Positions 17,008-27,200 of a stretch of DNA of 64,000 nt are shown here, piece by piece. The notes beneath the pieces are model-generated. The model did not search any database. It saw only the letters and a list, made by a program, of their open reading frames with translations, and had not been told where the DNA came from. How positions within the stretch are numbered: the first letter of the stretch is position 1; each line of letters begins with the position of its first letter. This stretch comes from Rhodanobacter sp. T12-5 (lineage in GTDB: Bacteria > Pseudomonadota > Gammaproteobacteria > Xanthomonadales > Rhodanobacteraceae). The translations under genes and the position numbers were made by a program. The DNA lies in assembly GCF_008329435.1 (NCBI RefSeq), contig NZ_NPKN01000002.1, forward strand, positions 558,001 through 622,000, given 5' to 3'.

Positions 17008-17561
17008 GAGCGCTGGAACCGGCCGGCGAGGTACTCGCGCGCCATGAACAACGCGGCGATCGAACGCCCTTCGGTCACGTCGTCGCGACCGAGCAGCTTA
17101 TGCAGCTCGGCCATCTTCCACGGCACCACCTCGAGCTCCTCCGGCTCGTCGCCGGCCAGCTTCTCGGGATACAGATCCTGCGCCAGCACCACATGCGCCA
17201 TGTGCGTCATGTACGACGGCGACAGCGACAGGTTGTGCAGAATCTTCAGCGTGCGCGCACCGTAGCCGATTTCCTCCTTCAGCTCGCGCTCGGCGCCCTG
17301 CTCGGCGGTCTCGTCCTGATCGAGCCGGCCTTTCGGCAAGCCAAGCTCGTAACGACCGACGCCTCCGCCGTATTCGCGTACCAGCAGCACGGTGTCGTCG
17401 TCCAGCATCGGCACGATGATCACCGCGCCCAGGCCACTGCCCTTCAGCCGTTCATAGGTGCGCCGCACGCCGTTGGAAAACTCCAGATCGAGCTGTTCGA
17501 CCTGCAGGAAGCGGCTGTCGCGGACGTCGCGGATGGCATGGACGATCGGTAATTTGCGCAT
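17004..17561 (-). CDS. nudE: ADP compounds hydrolase NudE (Nudix)
   Basis: 185 residues. The Nudix box G-x5-E-x7-REL-x2-EEIG is complete in GLPKGRLDQDETAEQGAERE followed by LKEEIGYG. The neighbourhood with cysQ and the N-terminal FSNGVRRTYERLKG motif match NudE, which hydrolyses ADP-ribose, NADH and diadenosine polyphosphates. It forms a coupled pair with cysQ in the gammaproteobacterial arrangement nudE-cysQ. Confidence 0.95.
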   Translation of the reverse strand: MRKLPIVHAIRDVRDSRFLQVEQLDLEFSNGVRRTYERLKGSGLGAVIIVPMLDDDTVLLVREYGGGVGRYELGLPKGRLDQDETAEQGAERELKEEIGYGARTLKILHNLSLSPSYMTHMAHVVLAQDLYPEKLAGDEPEELEVVPWKMAELHKLLGRDDVTEGRSIAALFMAREYLAGRFQRS

Positions 17562-17627
17562 CCATGCATTCTAACCGCGGCACGCGGGTCACGTGTCCGC
17601 AGGCGCATCGAAGCATGCCACCGGGCT

Positions 17628-18404
17628 TCAGCGACGCAGGCGGTGCAGCGCCCGCGCATGGATCGCGGGGGCGCCTGCCAGCACGCTGCGCGTATCGAGC
17701 GTGAGCGGCCCACCATCGAGATCGGTGAACACGCCACCGGCCTCGCGGACGATCACCGCCAGCGCAGCGATGTCGAGGATGTTCACGTCCGACTCGATCA
17801 CCAGGTCGAGGCTGCCGCGCGCCAGCAAGTGGTAATGACAGAAGTCGCCGTAACCGCGGATGCGGTTGCAGTCGCGGATCAAGGCACCCAGCGCCTGCCA
17901 CCGGGCGTCCGCGGTGAGCGTCCTGATGTTGCCGATGGAGATCGATGCCTGGTCCATCACCGCGGTATCCGTCACGCGTACGCGCTCGTCATCGAGCCAT
18001 GCGCCGTTGCCGGCGCTGGCCCACATCGTCTCGCCGTAGACCGGGGCGCTGGACACGCCGAGCACCAGTTCGTCACCATCCATCAAGGCGATCTGGGTGG
18101 AAAAGAACGGCGTACGCCGTACGAAGCTCTTGGTGCCATCGAGCGGATCGACCAGCCACAACAGCCCGCCTCGCTCGCCCTCCAGGCCGAACTCCTCGCC
18201 ATAGATGGATGCTTGCGGCAATGCCGCCTGCAGGATTCGCCGGATCGCCTGTTCGGCCTCGCGATCGGCAATGGTGACCGGGGTGGCGTCGGCTTTCAGC
18301 TCCACCTCGACACCGCGTCGCCAGTAATGTCGGATCACCTCCGCGGCGGCGGCGGCGGCATCGCGTGCGGCGGTCATGGCCAGGGTGGCGGTATCGGAGT
18401 TCAT
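17628..18404 (-). CDS. inositol-monophosphatase-family phosphatase, probable histidinol-phosphatase
   Basis: 258 residues. Motifs: IYGEEFG (metal site 1 Glu), WLVDPLDGTKSFVRRTPFFSTQIALM (metal site 2), and ESDVNILDIAALAVIVREAGGVFTDLDGG. The KSFVRR..FFSTQIALM run is characteristic of the HisN-type histidinol-phosphatases, rather than SuhB. Some Xanthomonadales relatives carry this annotation even when hisB is present, so a general sugar or nucleotide phosphatase is an alternative. It stands 66 nt upstream of nudE on the same strand. Confidence 0.82.
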   Translation of the reverse strand: MNSDTATLAMTAARDAAAAAAEVIRHYWRRGVEVELKADATPVTIADREAEQAIRRILQAALPQASIYGEEFGLEGERGGLLWLVDPLDGTKSFVRRTPFFSTQIALMDGDELVLGVSSAPVYGETMWASAGNGAWLDDERVRVTDTAVMDQASISIGNIRTLTADARWQALGALIRDCNRIRGYGDFCHYHLLARGSLDLVIESDVNILDIAALAVIVREAGGVFTDLDGGPLTLDTRSVLAGAPAIHARALHRLRR

Positions 18405-18419
18405 GCCTGTTTCGCGTCC

Positions 18420-19205
18420 TCAGTTTGACGGGGGCGCCGTCACGCCGGCCAAGCCGCCATGGCGCTGGATATGCACGCTGCCGTCAGCCGCTGGCGAACC
18501 CAACCCGGCCAGCCAGTGGCGCAACGCCTGGTCGGCAGTCTGTCGGGGATGCAGCACTGCGTCCAGTCGCCATCCCAGCGGACTGAGCTGCAGGTGGCCA
18601 TCGACATGCAACGGACCATGCCCGTCATCCCGCAACCGGACCTGAATCACCCCATCTTGTGCCTGCGACTGTGCCCGCAACTCCCCCAGCGCCACGTCAC
18701 CCGCGCGGGTATGCATGAGTGCGTGTCGCCATTGCGCATCGGCGTGCATCTGCAGCGGCCAGCCGCCTTGCAGCAGCACGCTCGTGATCGCCAGCTGCAA
18801 TTCGCCGCGCGGTTGACCCCATGGCAACTGCACGGGCTCGCCCAGCGCATCGAACGCGGCATGCAGGCTGACGTCGCGCCACTCGACCTGACCTGCCGGC
18901 AGCGTCTGCATCGTGCCGGAGAAATCAAGCTGCGGTCCGTGGAATTCGAGTTGCAATCGCACTTGCCCAAACAGGGCTCGCCGCGACAACCGCCAATGCA
19001 GGTGTCCGAGCACGCGCCCGCCGGAACCCGTCACCCGGTCGGCCTGGCCATTCCAGAGCAGCCCATGCACCTCGCGCAGTTGAAGCCCGTGCAGTTGCGG
19101 TTCGATCCACGGCGCCACCCAGCGCGCCGGCAGGAACCACAGCAACAAGGCCGCCGCCAGCAGAAGCACGGCAAGGCCGAACAGGCTTTTTCGCAAATAC
19201 TTCAA
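18420..19205 (-). CDS. type II secretion protein N-like (GspN family), orphan
   Basis: About 261 residues if translation starts at TTG 19203-19205 (LKYLRKSLFG); a longer frame would overlap bioA and is rejected. One N-terminal transmembrane helix (LFGLAVLLLAAALLLWFLPARW) is followed by a periplasmic domain with VHGLLWNGQADRV, GRVLGHLHWRLSRRALFGQVRLQ and a repetitive beta pattern, matching GspN/XpsN. GspN belongs to the type II secretion envelope complex, but no other gsp gene is in the window. The start codon is uncertain because no ATG fits. Confidence 0.72.
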   Translation of the reverse strand: MKYLRKSLFGLAVLLLAAALLLWFLPARWVAPWIEPQLHGLQLREVHGLLWNGQADRVTGSGGRVLGHLHWRLSRRALFGQVRLQLEFHGPQLDFSGTMQTLPAGQVEWRDVSLHAAFDALGEPVQLPWGQPRGELQLAITSVLLQGGWPLQMHADAQWRHALMHTRAGDVALGELRAQSQAQDGVIQVRLRDDGHGPLHVDGHLQLSPLGWRLDAVLHPRQTADQALRHWLAGLGSPAADGSVHIQRHGGLAGVTAPPSN

Positions 19206-19272
19206 GACGCGGTTTCCAGGATGATGCCTGCGCAGGCTTGAGCGCCCGTCGCGCAACAACGATGATAGCCGG

Positions 19273-20652
19273 ATGAACCATCCCGCAAGCAGCAACGCCG
19301 CGCTCGCCGCACGCGATCTGAAACACCTGTGGCACCCATGTACGCAGATGCACGACCACGACATCGCCGGCCAGGCCAGCGTGCCGATGGTACCGATCGT
19401 GCGAGGCGAAGGCGCCTGGTTGATCGATGCCGACGGCCGTCGTTATCTGGATGGCATCAGTTCCTGGTGGACCAACCTGTTCGGCCACGCCAATCCGCGC
19501 ATCGCCGCCGCGCTCGCCGAGCAGGCGGGTTCGCTCGAACACGTCATCTTCGCCGGCTTCACGCATGAGCCGGCGATCGAGCTGGCGGAAGAACTGTTGC
19601 GTATCACGCCGCCCGGACTGGACCGCGTGTTCTACGCCGACAACGGTTCCGCAGCGATCGAAGTGGCGCTGAAGATGAGTTTCCACTACTGGCTCAACCA
19701 GGGACACGGCGAGAAGACCCGCTTCATTGCGCTCACCGGCAGCTATCACGGCGAAACCCTCGGCGCGCTGTCGGTCAGCGACGTGGCGTTGTACCGCAAG
19801 ACCTATGCGCCGCTGCTGCTGACGCCCTTCCTGGCACCCTCGCCGGACGCATACGAAGGCGAGCCGGGTGAATCAGCCGAACAGGTCGCCACGCGCCGCC
19901 TCGCTGAGCTGCGCGCATTGCTGGAACGCCACGCGCACGAAACCTGCGCGGTGATCGTCGAGCCGCTGGTGCAATGCGCCGGCGGCATGCGCATGTATCA
20001 CCCCAGTTACCTCAGCGGCCTGCGTGCCCTGTGCGACGAGTTCGCGGTGCATTTCATCGCCGACGAGATCGCGGTGGGTTTTGCGCGCACCGGCACGATG
20101 TTCGCATGCGAGCAGGCGAATGTGACACCGGATTTCATGTGCCTGTCGAAGGGTCTCACCGGCGGCTTCCTGCCGCTTTCGGCGGTGCTCACCACTGCCG
20201 GCATCTATGCGGCGTTCTACGCCGAACACCGCGCCGGCAAGGCGTTCCTGCATTCGCACAGCTACACCGGCAATCCGTTGGCCTGCCGCGTGGCGCTGGA
20301 GACGCTGGCGATCTTCCGCGACGAACCGGTGCTGGAACGCAACCGTGCCCTCGCCGCGCATCTGGATCGACGGCTGGCGCCGCTGCGAAGCCACCCGCAC
20401 GTCGCCGACGTGCGCCAGACCGGCATGATCGCGGCGATCGAACTGGTGGCGGACAAGGCAACCCGGCGCCCATTCCCGGCCACGGACCGGCGTGGGCTGC
20501 GCGTCTACCTGCACGGGCTGCAGCAGGGCGTGCTGCTGCGCCCGCTTGGCGACGTGATCTATTTCATGCCGCCCTACGTGACCACCGCGCAGGAAATCGA
20601 CCTGCTGGTCGACAGCGCCATCAGCGGCATCGAACTGGCCGTCGCAGGTTGA
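19273..20652 (+). CDS. bioA: adenosylmethionine-8-amino-7-oxononanoate aminotransferase
   Basis: 459 residues, a PLP class-III aminotransferase of biotin synthesis (KAPA to DAPA using S-adenosylmethionine as amino donor). Signature stretches are LKHLWHPCTQMHDH (BioA-specific N-terminus), DGISSWWTNLFGH, FYADNGSAAIEVALKMSF, VEPLVQCAGGMRMYHP, FIADEIAVGFARTG and CLSKGLTGGFLPLSAV with the Schiff-base lysine. It is slightly longer than E. coli BioA (429). It is divergent from the gspN-like gene with 67 nt between them; other bio genes are not in the window. Confidence 0.97.
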   Translation: MNHPASSNAALAARDLKHLWHPCTQMHDHDIAGQASVPMVPIVRGEGAWLIDADGRRYLDGISSWWTNLFGHANPRIAAALAEQAGSLEHVIFAGFTHEPAIELAEELLRITPPGLDRVFYADNGSAAIEVALKMSFHYWLNQGHGEKTRFIALTGSYHGETLGALSVSDVALYRKTYAPLLLTPFLAPSPDAYEGEPGESAEQVATRRLAELRALLERHAHETCAVIVEPLVQCAGGMRMYHPSYLSGLRALCDEFAVHFIADEIAVGFARTGTMFACEQANVTPDFMCLSKGLTGGFLPLSAVLTTAGIYAAFYAEHRAGKAFLHSHSYTGNPLACRVALETLAIFRDEPVLERNRALAAHLDRRLAPLRSHPHVADVRQTGMIAAIELVADKATRRPFPATDRRGLRVYLHGLQQGVLLRPLGDVIYFMPPYVTTAQEIDLLVDSAISGIELAVAG

Positions 20653-20670
20653 GCCTTCGTTGCTTGCCGG

Positions 20671-20994
20671 TCAGTGCCCGACACTGATGCTGGGATCGAG
20701 CGTCTGCAGCGCACGAGCATTGTTCTGCATGCCGGTGCGACGCAACTCTTCGGCGCTGTAGCTGCGTCCGGCAACCGGCAGGCACTCGCCCTTCTTTGCC
20801 GGAATCAGGCTGCCGGTATCACGCAGGCAGTTGCGATCGCCCGGCTTGGGAACCGGATGCGCAGTCGATGCCGACTGGGTGGCGGCGTGGTTGGTCTGCG
20901 CTTCAGCCACGGGTGCCGCACTCTGGGCGTCAGCCAGCGCACTGATGCCAAGACCGGTCAGCAATGCGCATATGGCGATGGATAGCTTGGACAT
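20671..20994 (-). CDS. small exported protein with two-cysteine tail, unknown
   Basis: 107 residues from ATG 20992-20994. A signal peptide (MSKLSIAICALLTGLGISALADAQS) is followed by an Ala/Thr/His-rich low-complexity spacer and a compact end with CLRDTGSLIPAKKGECLPVAGRSYS. The two cysteines, 15 residues apart, may form a disulfide. It is convergent with bioA, with only 18 nt between stops. I do not know the function; similar small proteins are common in Xanthomonadales. Confidence 0.72.
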   Translation of the reverse strand: MSKLSIAICALLTGLGISALADAQSAAPVAEAQTNHAATQSASTAHPVPKPGDRNCLRDTGSLIPAKKGECLPVAGRSYSAEELRRTGMQNNARALQTLDPSISVGH

Positions 20995-21167
20995 GATGGC
21001 AACCTCGGGGGTTTCTGGGAGGTGCCTCCATGCTGCGCCGGTCGGGTCCGGCAGGCAATGGACCCGGCCTGGATATCTCGTTGGCATTCATCTTCCACGG
21101 ACGCCGATACGGCCCGGCCATCCCTGCAGGGCTCGGTTATGCTACGGCTTTGCCGGTCATACGCTGC

Positions 21168-21905
21168 ATGCGAAACATCCGTCTCCACGTCGCCCAACCG
21201 CTCGTCGAAGGCGCTGAAATTCCACTGCCGGCGCAGGCGGGCGAACACGCGACGCGGGTGCTTCGGCTGGTCGCCGGCGATCCGCTGAGCCTGTTCAATG
21301 GCGACGGCTGCGAATACCTGGCCGTCATCCTCGCGGTAGGCAAGCGCGAGGTGGTGGTACGGGTGCAAGGCCGGCGGGTACTGCATAACGAATCGCCGTT
21401 GTCGCTGACCCTGGCGCAAGGCGTCGCGCGTGGCGAGAAGATGGACATGATCGTGCAGAAGGCGACCGAACTGGGTGTTGTGCGGATCGTGCCGCTATTG
21501 ACCGAACGTTCGGAGGTCAAGCTGGATGCCGCCCGCGCGGGGAAACGACTGGCGCACTGGCAAGCGGTGGCAGCCAGCGCCTGCGAGCAGAGCGGGCGCG
21601 CGCGCCTGCCCGAGATACTCCCCGCCTTGCCGTTGTCGGCATGGCTGGCCGACCTGGCTGACGATGGTGCATTGCGCCTGGCCCTGCTGCCCGAAGCAAC
21701 CAACTCGCCGCGCGAGTTGCGCTTCGGCGCTGCCGGCGGGCTGCTGGTGATCGGCCCGGAAGGTGGCATCGGCGATCGGGATATCGACGCACTCACTGCT
21801 GCCGGCTTCAGCGGTTTGCGGCTGGGGCCGCGCATCCTGCGCACGGAGACGGCCGGACTGGCCGCATTGGCGGCGCTGCAGGCGATGCACGGCGATTTCC
21901 GGTAG
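21168..21905 (+). CDS. rsmE: 16S rRNA m3U1498 methyltransferase
   Basis: 245 residues starting at ATG 21168 (MRNIRLHVAQPL). It belongs to the SPOUT superfamily: an N-terminal PUA-like domain (EHATRVLRLVAGDPLSLFNGDG) and a C-terminal knot with KMDMIVQKATELGVVRIVPLLTERS, GPEGGIGDRDIDAL and LRLGPRILRTETAGLAALAALQ. All RsmE signatures are present. The gene stands alone, convergent with the Pil-Chp operon; gshB, often beside rsmE in other proteobacteria, is 12 kb away here. Confidence 0.97.
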   Translation: MRNIRLHVAQPLVEGAEIPLPAQAGEHATRVLRLVAGDPLSLFNGDGCEYLAVILAVGKREVVVRVQGRRVLHNESPLSLTLAQGVARGEKMDMIVQKATELGVVRIVPLLTERSEVKLDAARAGKRLAHWQAVAASACEQSGRARLPEILPALPLSAWLADLADDGALRLALLPEATNSPRELRFGAAGGLLVIGPEGGIGDRDIDALTAAGFSGLRLGPRILRTETAGLAALAALQAMHGDFR

Positions 21906-22055
21906 GAACGTTCCAGGCGAAAAACGGCTGCGCCGGAAGCGCTTGCCGACCATGCCACCCGCTGAGACAGGAAATACGCAAGAGCACGCTGCAAGTGTTT
22001 GTCCTGCGCCGCCCGAATTCGCAGGCGACCGGGCGGTGGCCCCAATCGCCTTCGT

Positions 22056-22580
22056 TCAGCCTTCTGCAGGCAACCGGGAATGCTCGCCGGGCGATGTCGA
22101 TCCCGCCAGATCGCTGTCGTCGAGCAAATCCAGCAGCTCCGCTTCGATCCACTCCAGGTCAGGGATCATCGCGACGTCGTCCCGCACCAGTACTTGCGCG
22201 CGCACGCCCGCCGGCAACGGGCTGCCGTCATGGGTCGGAATGATCAACTCCGCATTCAGCGTGGTCAGGCGCGGAAAACCCTGGGTCAACACGGCGATGA
22301 ACGGCAATCTGGGATTACCACCCAGCGCTTTCAGCACGGCGACGCGTACGCTCAGCTCGGCATCCCCTTCCCCGGCGGCCGCCAAATGGGCGAACGAGAC
22401 CAGCGGCACCCGCCAGCCACGCCAGGCGATTCGCCCCAGCAGCCAATCGGGCGCGTCGGCCACCGGTTCCGGCGGTGTCTGCGTGATCACCTCGGCAACG
22501 GTGGCATTGGGCAACAGCAGACGCAGGTTGCCTACCGGCACCAATACGCAGCGAATTTCACGCGGCAGCGGATCACTCAT
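22056..22580 (-). CDS. chpC: CheW-domain protein ChpC of the Pil-Chp system
   Basis: 174 residues, one CheW-like domain (IRCVLVPVGNLRLLLPNATVAEVI, GRIAWRGWRVPLVSFAHL). In P. aeruginosa ChpC couples additional receptors to ChpA. It is the last gene of the operon, and its ATG overlaps the chpB stop (ATGA). The C-terminus contains DVAMIPDLEWIEAELLDLL followed by an acidic and serine-rich tail. Confidence 0.9.
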   Translation of the reverse strand: MSDPLPREIRCVLVPVGNLRLLLPNATVAEVITQTPPEPVADAPDWLLGRIAWRGWRVPLVSFAHLAAAGEGDAELSVRVAVLKALGGNPRLPFIAVLTQGFPRLTTLNAELIIPTHDGSPLPAGVRAQVLVRDDVAMIPDLEWIEAELLDLLDDSDLAGSTSPGEHSRLPAEG

Positions 22581-24274
22581 GGAAACACCTCGATCAAGTG
22601 CGCCGCCAGCTGGGACGGCGTACCGGAGAAACTGACCAGCCGCTCGGCAAGGATGCCGCTGACCATGTCGGAAAAATGTTCGTCGGACGACGACTCCACC
22701 CAGACCTGGCCACCGCGATCGTGGATCGCCTGGGAACCGGCAACACCATCGGTCGAATATCCGGCAAACACGATCGCCAGCGCGTCACGGCCAAATACAT
22801 TGGCCGCCGCGGTGAAGCTGGCGTCGATGGAGGGTGATTGCACCCCCGCGTCGTTGGCCACCAGTTCGATGGCACCGTCGCGGCGTATCCGCACCTCCTG
22901 CCCGGCAGGCGCGACCAGCACCTCGCCCATGCGCGCCCTGCCGCCGTGTTCAGCCACGCGTACCGGCAGGGTGCAATGTGCGGCGCAATGCGCGGCAAAC
23001 CGCGTTGCCATGTCGGTTGTCGATTGCGTACCCAGATGCTGGACGAGCAGGAGCGTGCAACGGGCGTCGGCCGGCAATCCGCCGAGGAAATCGCATACCG
23101 ACTCGGTGCCGTTGGCGGCGGCGCCCAGCAGCACGAGTCGGCTCAATGCGGAGCCAAGATCGTCCAGCAGCATTTCGTTTTCATGCACGTATGCCTGCGG
23201 CGCGATGGCTTCTTCGATCGACACGAGTTCGAGACTCATGGTTGGTTCGACCCCGAGTCCCACCTGCTCGACGTCGGGCGCGAGAAAGTCGGCGGCACTC
23301 AATTTTTCGATACCGAATGCAGCGGGATCCGGCTTTTCGGTGTCTATCGATGCCGACCCAACCGCTGGAGCCTCGTCGTCCAGCAGCGCCCATCCTGCGG
23401 GAGCGGCAATCGGAGCCACCGGCGCGGGGCCAGGGATCGGTGTCGCTGTCGTGGCCGGCACGGTCAGCAGCGAAGGATCGGCCTCGTGCAGCAACTGCAA
23501 CTCTTCATCTGCCGGCGTGCCCGGGTCGACAATGTCCGTCGCGGGCTGGCCGATGGCATCCATCTCGGGCTGCACGCCAAAGTTGCCGTCGTGCAGCGGG
23601 GCCAGGTCTTCGTCATTGATATGGCGCAGGCCAGGACCGGATTCGTCCTCCCCGTCGGCAGGCATCTCGCCCGAAGCCAGCAAAGCTTCCAGCTCCGCCG
23701 CCAGGTTTTCCGATTCGGCGGTGGTCTTCTGCTCTCGCTGCCTGTCGTCGTCATCCGGCGCGACCGAAACTTCCGCAAAAGATTCCGCCGGAGTCGCCAC
23801 TGGCGAAACGGCTTCGTCGGACGCCACCGCTTCGACAACCTCATTCGTGGCTTCGGCCGGTGTGCTGGGGGCGGTTTCAGCCGGATCGGCCGACGATGTT
23901 CCGAGACCACGCGCGTCCTGCGGTCGCGGCGGATCGATGTCACCCACCGCCAGCACCTTGACTGCCAGATGGCGGGCCCAGCGCGCACGATCCCAGCCGG
24001 CCAGCGCACGGCTGGCCTGAGCGTCGTTGAACACCACGCGTGGCTGGTCGCCGTCGATCACTTCGTACAATTGGTCGAGCGCATCGTCGGCCGAGTCGTC
24101 GAGATTGACTACAAGCACATCGGCGCCCACCTCGCGCAGGAGGTTCCGACTGAGGCTGGAGACACCGCCTTCATGGACGATCCGCGCGCCGCGATCCTGC
24201 AATGCTTCACGCAACTGGCCGCCCAGTTCGGTGTCGTCGAACAACAAGGCAACCGCCGGGCCCATGTCAGTCAT
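22577..24274 (-). CDS. chpB: ChpB-like chemotaxis methylesterase homologue with altered active site
   Basis: 565 residues; the ATG 24272-24274 overlaps the chpA end by 8 nt. The first 120 residues form a divergent receiver-like domain (VALLFDDTELGGQLREAL; DVLVVNLDDSADD). A 230-residue acidic, Ala/Pro-rich linker follows, then a CheB catalytic domain (about 375-565). CheB enzymes use G-A-S-T-G-G, His and Asp; here the loop is G384-A-A386-A-N-G, so the nucleophilic serine is alanine, while the His (VQHLG) and Asp (FAGYSTDG) counterparts remain. Demethylase activity is therefore doubtful; a structural or pseudo-enzyme role is an inference. Confidence 0.88.
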   Translation of the reverse strand: MTDMGPAVALLFDDTELGGQLREALQDRGARIVHEGGVSSLSRNLLREVGADVLVVNLDDSADDALDQLYEVIDGDQPRVVFNDAQASRALAGWDRARWARHLAVKVLAVGDIDPPRPQDARGLGTSSADPAETAPSTPAEATNEVVEAVASDEAVSPVATPAESFAEVSVAPDDDDRQREQKTTAESENLAAELEALLASGEMPADGEDESGPGLRHINDEDLAPLHDGNFGVQPEMDAIGQPATDIVDPGTPADEELQLLHEADPSLLTVPATTATPIPGPAPVAPIAAPAGWALLDDEAPAVGSASIDTEKPDPAAFGIEKLSAADFLAPDVEQVGLGVEPTMSLELVSIEEAIAPQAYVHENEMLLDDLGSALSRLVLLGAAANGTESVCDFLGGLPADARCTLLLVQHLGTQSTTDMATRFAAHCAAHCTLPVRVAEHGGRARMGEVLVAPAGQEVRIRRDGAIELVANDAGVQSPSIDASFTAAANVFGRDALAIVFAGYSTDGVAGSQAIHDRGGQVWVESSSDEHFSDMVSGILAERLVSFSGTPSQLAAHLIEVFP

Positions 24275-27200
24275 CGATTGGTTCCATTGCACGCTGTTCC
24301 AGCACTTCGCTGATCTGCACCAGCAGCTCCGCTTCCTGATAGGGCTTGCCCAGATAACGGTCGACGCCGATGTCGAATGCGCGCTGGCGATGTTTGTCGC
24401 CGCTGCGCGAGGTAATCATGATGATCGGCACATCGCGCAGCCGCGGATCGGCCTTCATGTGGGTCGCCAGTTCGTAACCGTCCATGCGCGGCATCTCGAT
24501 ATCCAGCAGCATCATGTCCGGTACGCGTTCGTGCAGTTTTTCCAGCGCGTCGACGCCGTCCTTGGCCGTGCTGACTTCGTACTCGTGCCTTTCCAGCACG
24601 CGGCTGGTGACCTTGCGCATGGTGATCGAGTCGTCCACCACCATGACCAGCGGCCGAATCTGCACTTCCTCGATGATCGGTGTCTGCACCGCACTGAGAC
24701 CGTCCGCCAGCCGCTGCTGGCGGCGGGTGATGCCGTGACGTACCAGCGGCGCGAGGTCCAGAATGACCAGCACCGAACCATCGCCCATGATGGTTGCGCC
24801 GAGCAGGCCCGGCACCGAGCTGATCTGCGGGCCGACCGACTTGACCACGATTTCGCGGGAGCCGAGCACGGCATCGATGCGGATGGCGGCGCGCAAGTCG
24901 CCCGCGCGGGTCAGCAGCAGCGGTTGCTGTTCGTCTTCTGCCGGCAGGCCGGGCGGCAGGCCGAGCAGTTCGGCCAGGTCATGGATGCCGTACTCCTCGT
25001 TGCCGTAGCGGAATGACGGTTCGTCGTCGGCCAGCAAGGCAGTCAGGTCGTCCGGGTTGACCCTGGCCACGCCCTGCACCGAAGTCATCGGGATCGCGAA
25101 CGTCGCCTCGCCGATGCGCACCAGGATGGCCTGGGTCACCGCGAGAGTGAATGGCAGGCGCAACACGAAGGTACTGCCTTTGCCCGGTTGCGATTCGATC
25201 GACAACGAACCGCCAAGTTGCTTGATCTCGTTGGCGACCACGTCCATGCCGACGCCACGGCCAGCCAGCTGGGTGATCTTGCTGGCGGTGGAGAAGCCAG
25301 TGTGGGTGATCAGCGACAGCAACTGGTCGTCGGTCGGCTTGATGTCGGCGCGCAGCAACCCGCGTTCGATACCGCGCTTGCGGATTGCCTCGCGATCCAG
25401 TCCGCGACCGTCGTCGCTGACGCGGATCACCACCTCGGTAGCCTCGCGCGCGACCTGGATATGCACGGACCCTTCGGCCGGCTTGCCGGCCTTGCGGCGT
25501 TCGGCAGGTGTTTCGATGCCATGGGCAACCGCGTTGCGCAACATGTGCTCGAACGGCGCCTTGATGCGGTCGAGCAGGTTGCGATCCATTTCGCCGTGGG
25601 CACCGTCGACGTACAGCTGCGCGCTCTTGCCCTGCTCCTGCGCGGCCTGGCGCAAGGTACGACGCAGGTTCGGCACCATCGTGTCGAACGGCAGCATGCG
25701 CGTGCGCAGGAGGCCGTCCTGCAGCTCGGTACTGACGCGCGACTGCTGGATCAGCAAGGTCTCGGCCTGCCGGGTCAATTCGTCCAGCATGTTCTGGATC
25801 GACACCAGATCGGATACCGACTCCGCCAACGCGCGCGAGTACTGCTGCAACTGCGAGTAACGATCCAGTTCGAGCGGGTCGAACACGGTCAGGCCCGCTT
25901 CGCGATGTTCGCGCTGGAAACGCGCAATGATCTGCGCTTCGGTCTCGATCTCCAGCATGCGCAGCTGGCTGCGCAAACGCGCCACGGTCTGCTCGAGTTC
26001 GACCAGGTTGAAGCGGTAGCCCGCCACCTGCTGTTCCAGTCGCGAACGGTAGATCGCCACTTCGCCGGCGTGGTTGACCAGGCTGTCGAGCAGATCGGCG
26101 CGGACACGGATCTGCTCCTGCGAGGAGCGGACTTCGTCCTCTGCTTCGGGCAGCAGCGCCGGGAGATCGAACGCCTCAGGCGAGACCGTCGCCACCGGCC
26201 GTTCCGCTACAGGCAGAGGCTTCAATTCCGGCATCGCCGCAGCGGCCGGCTGGGTATCGTCGGCCAGGGTCTTTTCGCCAGCCATTGCCAGCAACTGGTC
26301 GATCATGGCTTGCGGATAATCCACCGCCTCAGCCTGCGACACTTGCTGGACCAGCGCGTGCAGCTTGTCGAAACTGGCTTCCAGCGCGGCAATCAGCGGG
26401 GCGACCTTTGTGCTGTCGTGAACCGGCTTTTCAAGCAGGGTCTCGATCGCGTGGGAGAGATCGCCTACCGACATCAGCCCGGCGATTCGCGCTCCGCCCT
26501 TGAGCGTATGCAGGTCTCGCTGCAGCTCCGCGACATGGCCCAATTCCGACGGCTCGGCATGCCATTGCGCCAGCACATCGTCTGCGTGATCGAGAATTTC
26601 GCGCGCTTCATCGATAAACACTTCCAGCAAGTCGGCGTCGATCTGGCCAGACCCTGCCAGCGCATAGCCCTGGTCTTGTGCATTTCCGACCAGCGCTTCA
26701 ACGACTTCACCGCCGATACCGGCTGCATGGCTGATGCCAGCAACGGCCGAGGCCGCTCGTTCTGCTGCGGCTTGCTCTGCCGCGGCCTGCGCCGCTGCAG
26801 CTTGCGCTGCGGCGGCCTGCTCTGCGGCGGCCTGCTCCGCCGCGGCCTGCTCTGCCGCGGCCTGCTCTGCCGCGGCCTGCTCTGCCGCGGCCTGCTCTGC
26901 CGCGGCCTGCTCTGCCGCGGCCTGCTCTGCCGCGGCCTGCTCTGCTGCGGCCTGCTCTGCTGCGGCCTGCTCTGCTGCGGCCTGCTCTGCTGCGGCCTGC
27001 TCCGCCGCGGCCTGCTCTGCCGCGGCCTGCTCTGCTGCGGCTCGCTCTGCTGCGGCCTGCTCTGCTGCGGCCTGCTCTGCTGCGGCCTGCTCTGCCGCGG
27101 CTCGCTCTGCTGCGGCTCGCTCTGCTGCCGCCTCTCTCGCTGCGGCGTCCGTTGCCCGCTGGTACTCGGCCTCCTTTTCGGCTGCCGGTTGCGCCGCCAG

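Noticed and set aside
26761..27120. CRISPR-like array
   Set aside because: Units of 15 bp are directly adjacent with no spacers, in frame within chpA.
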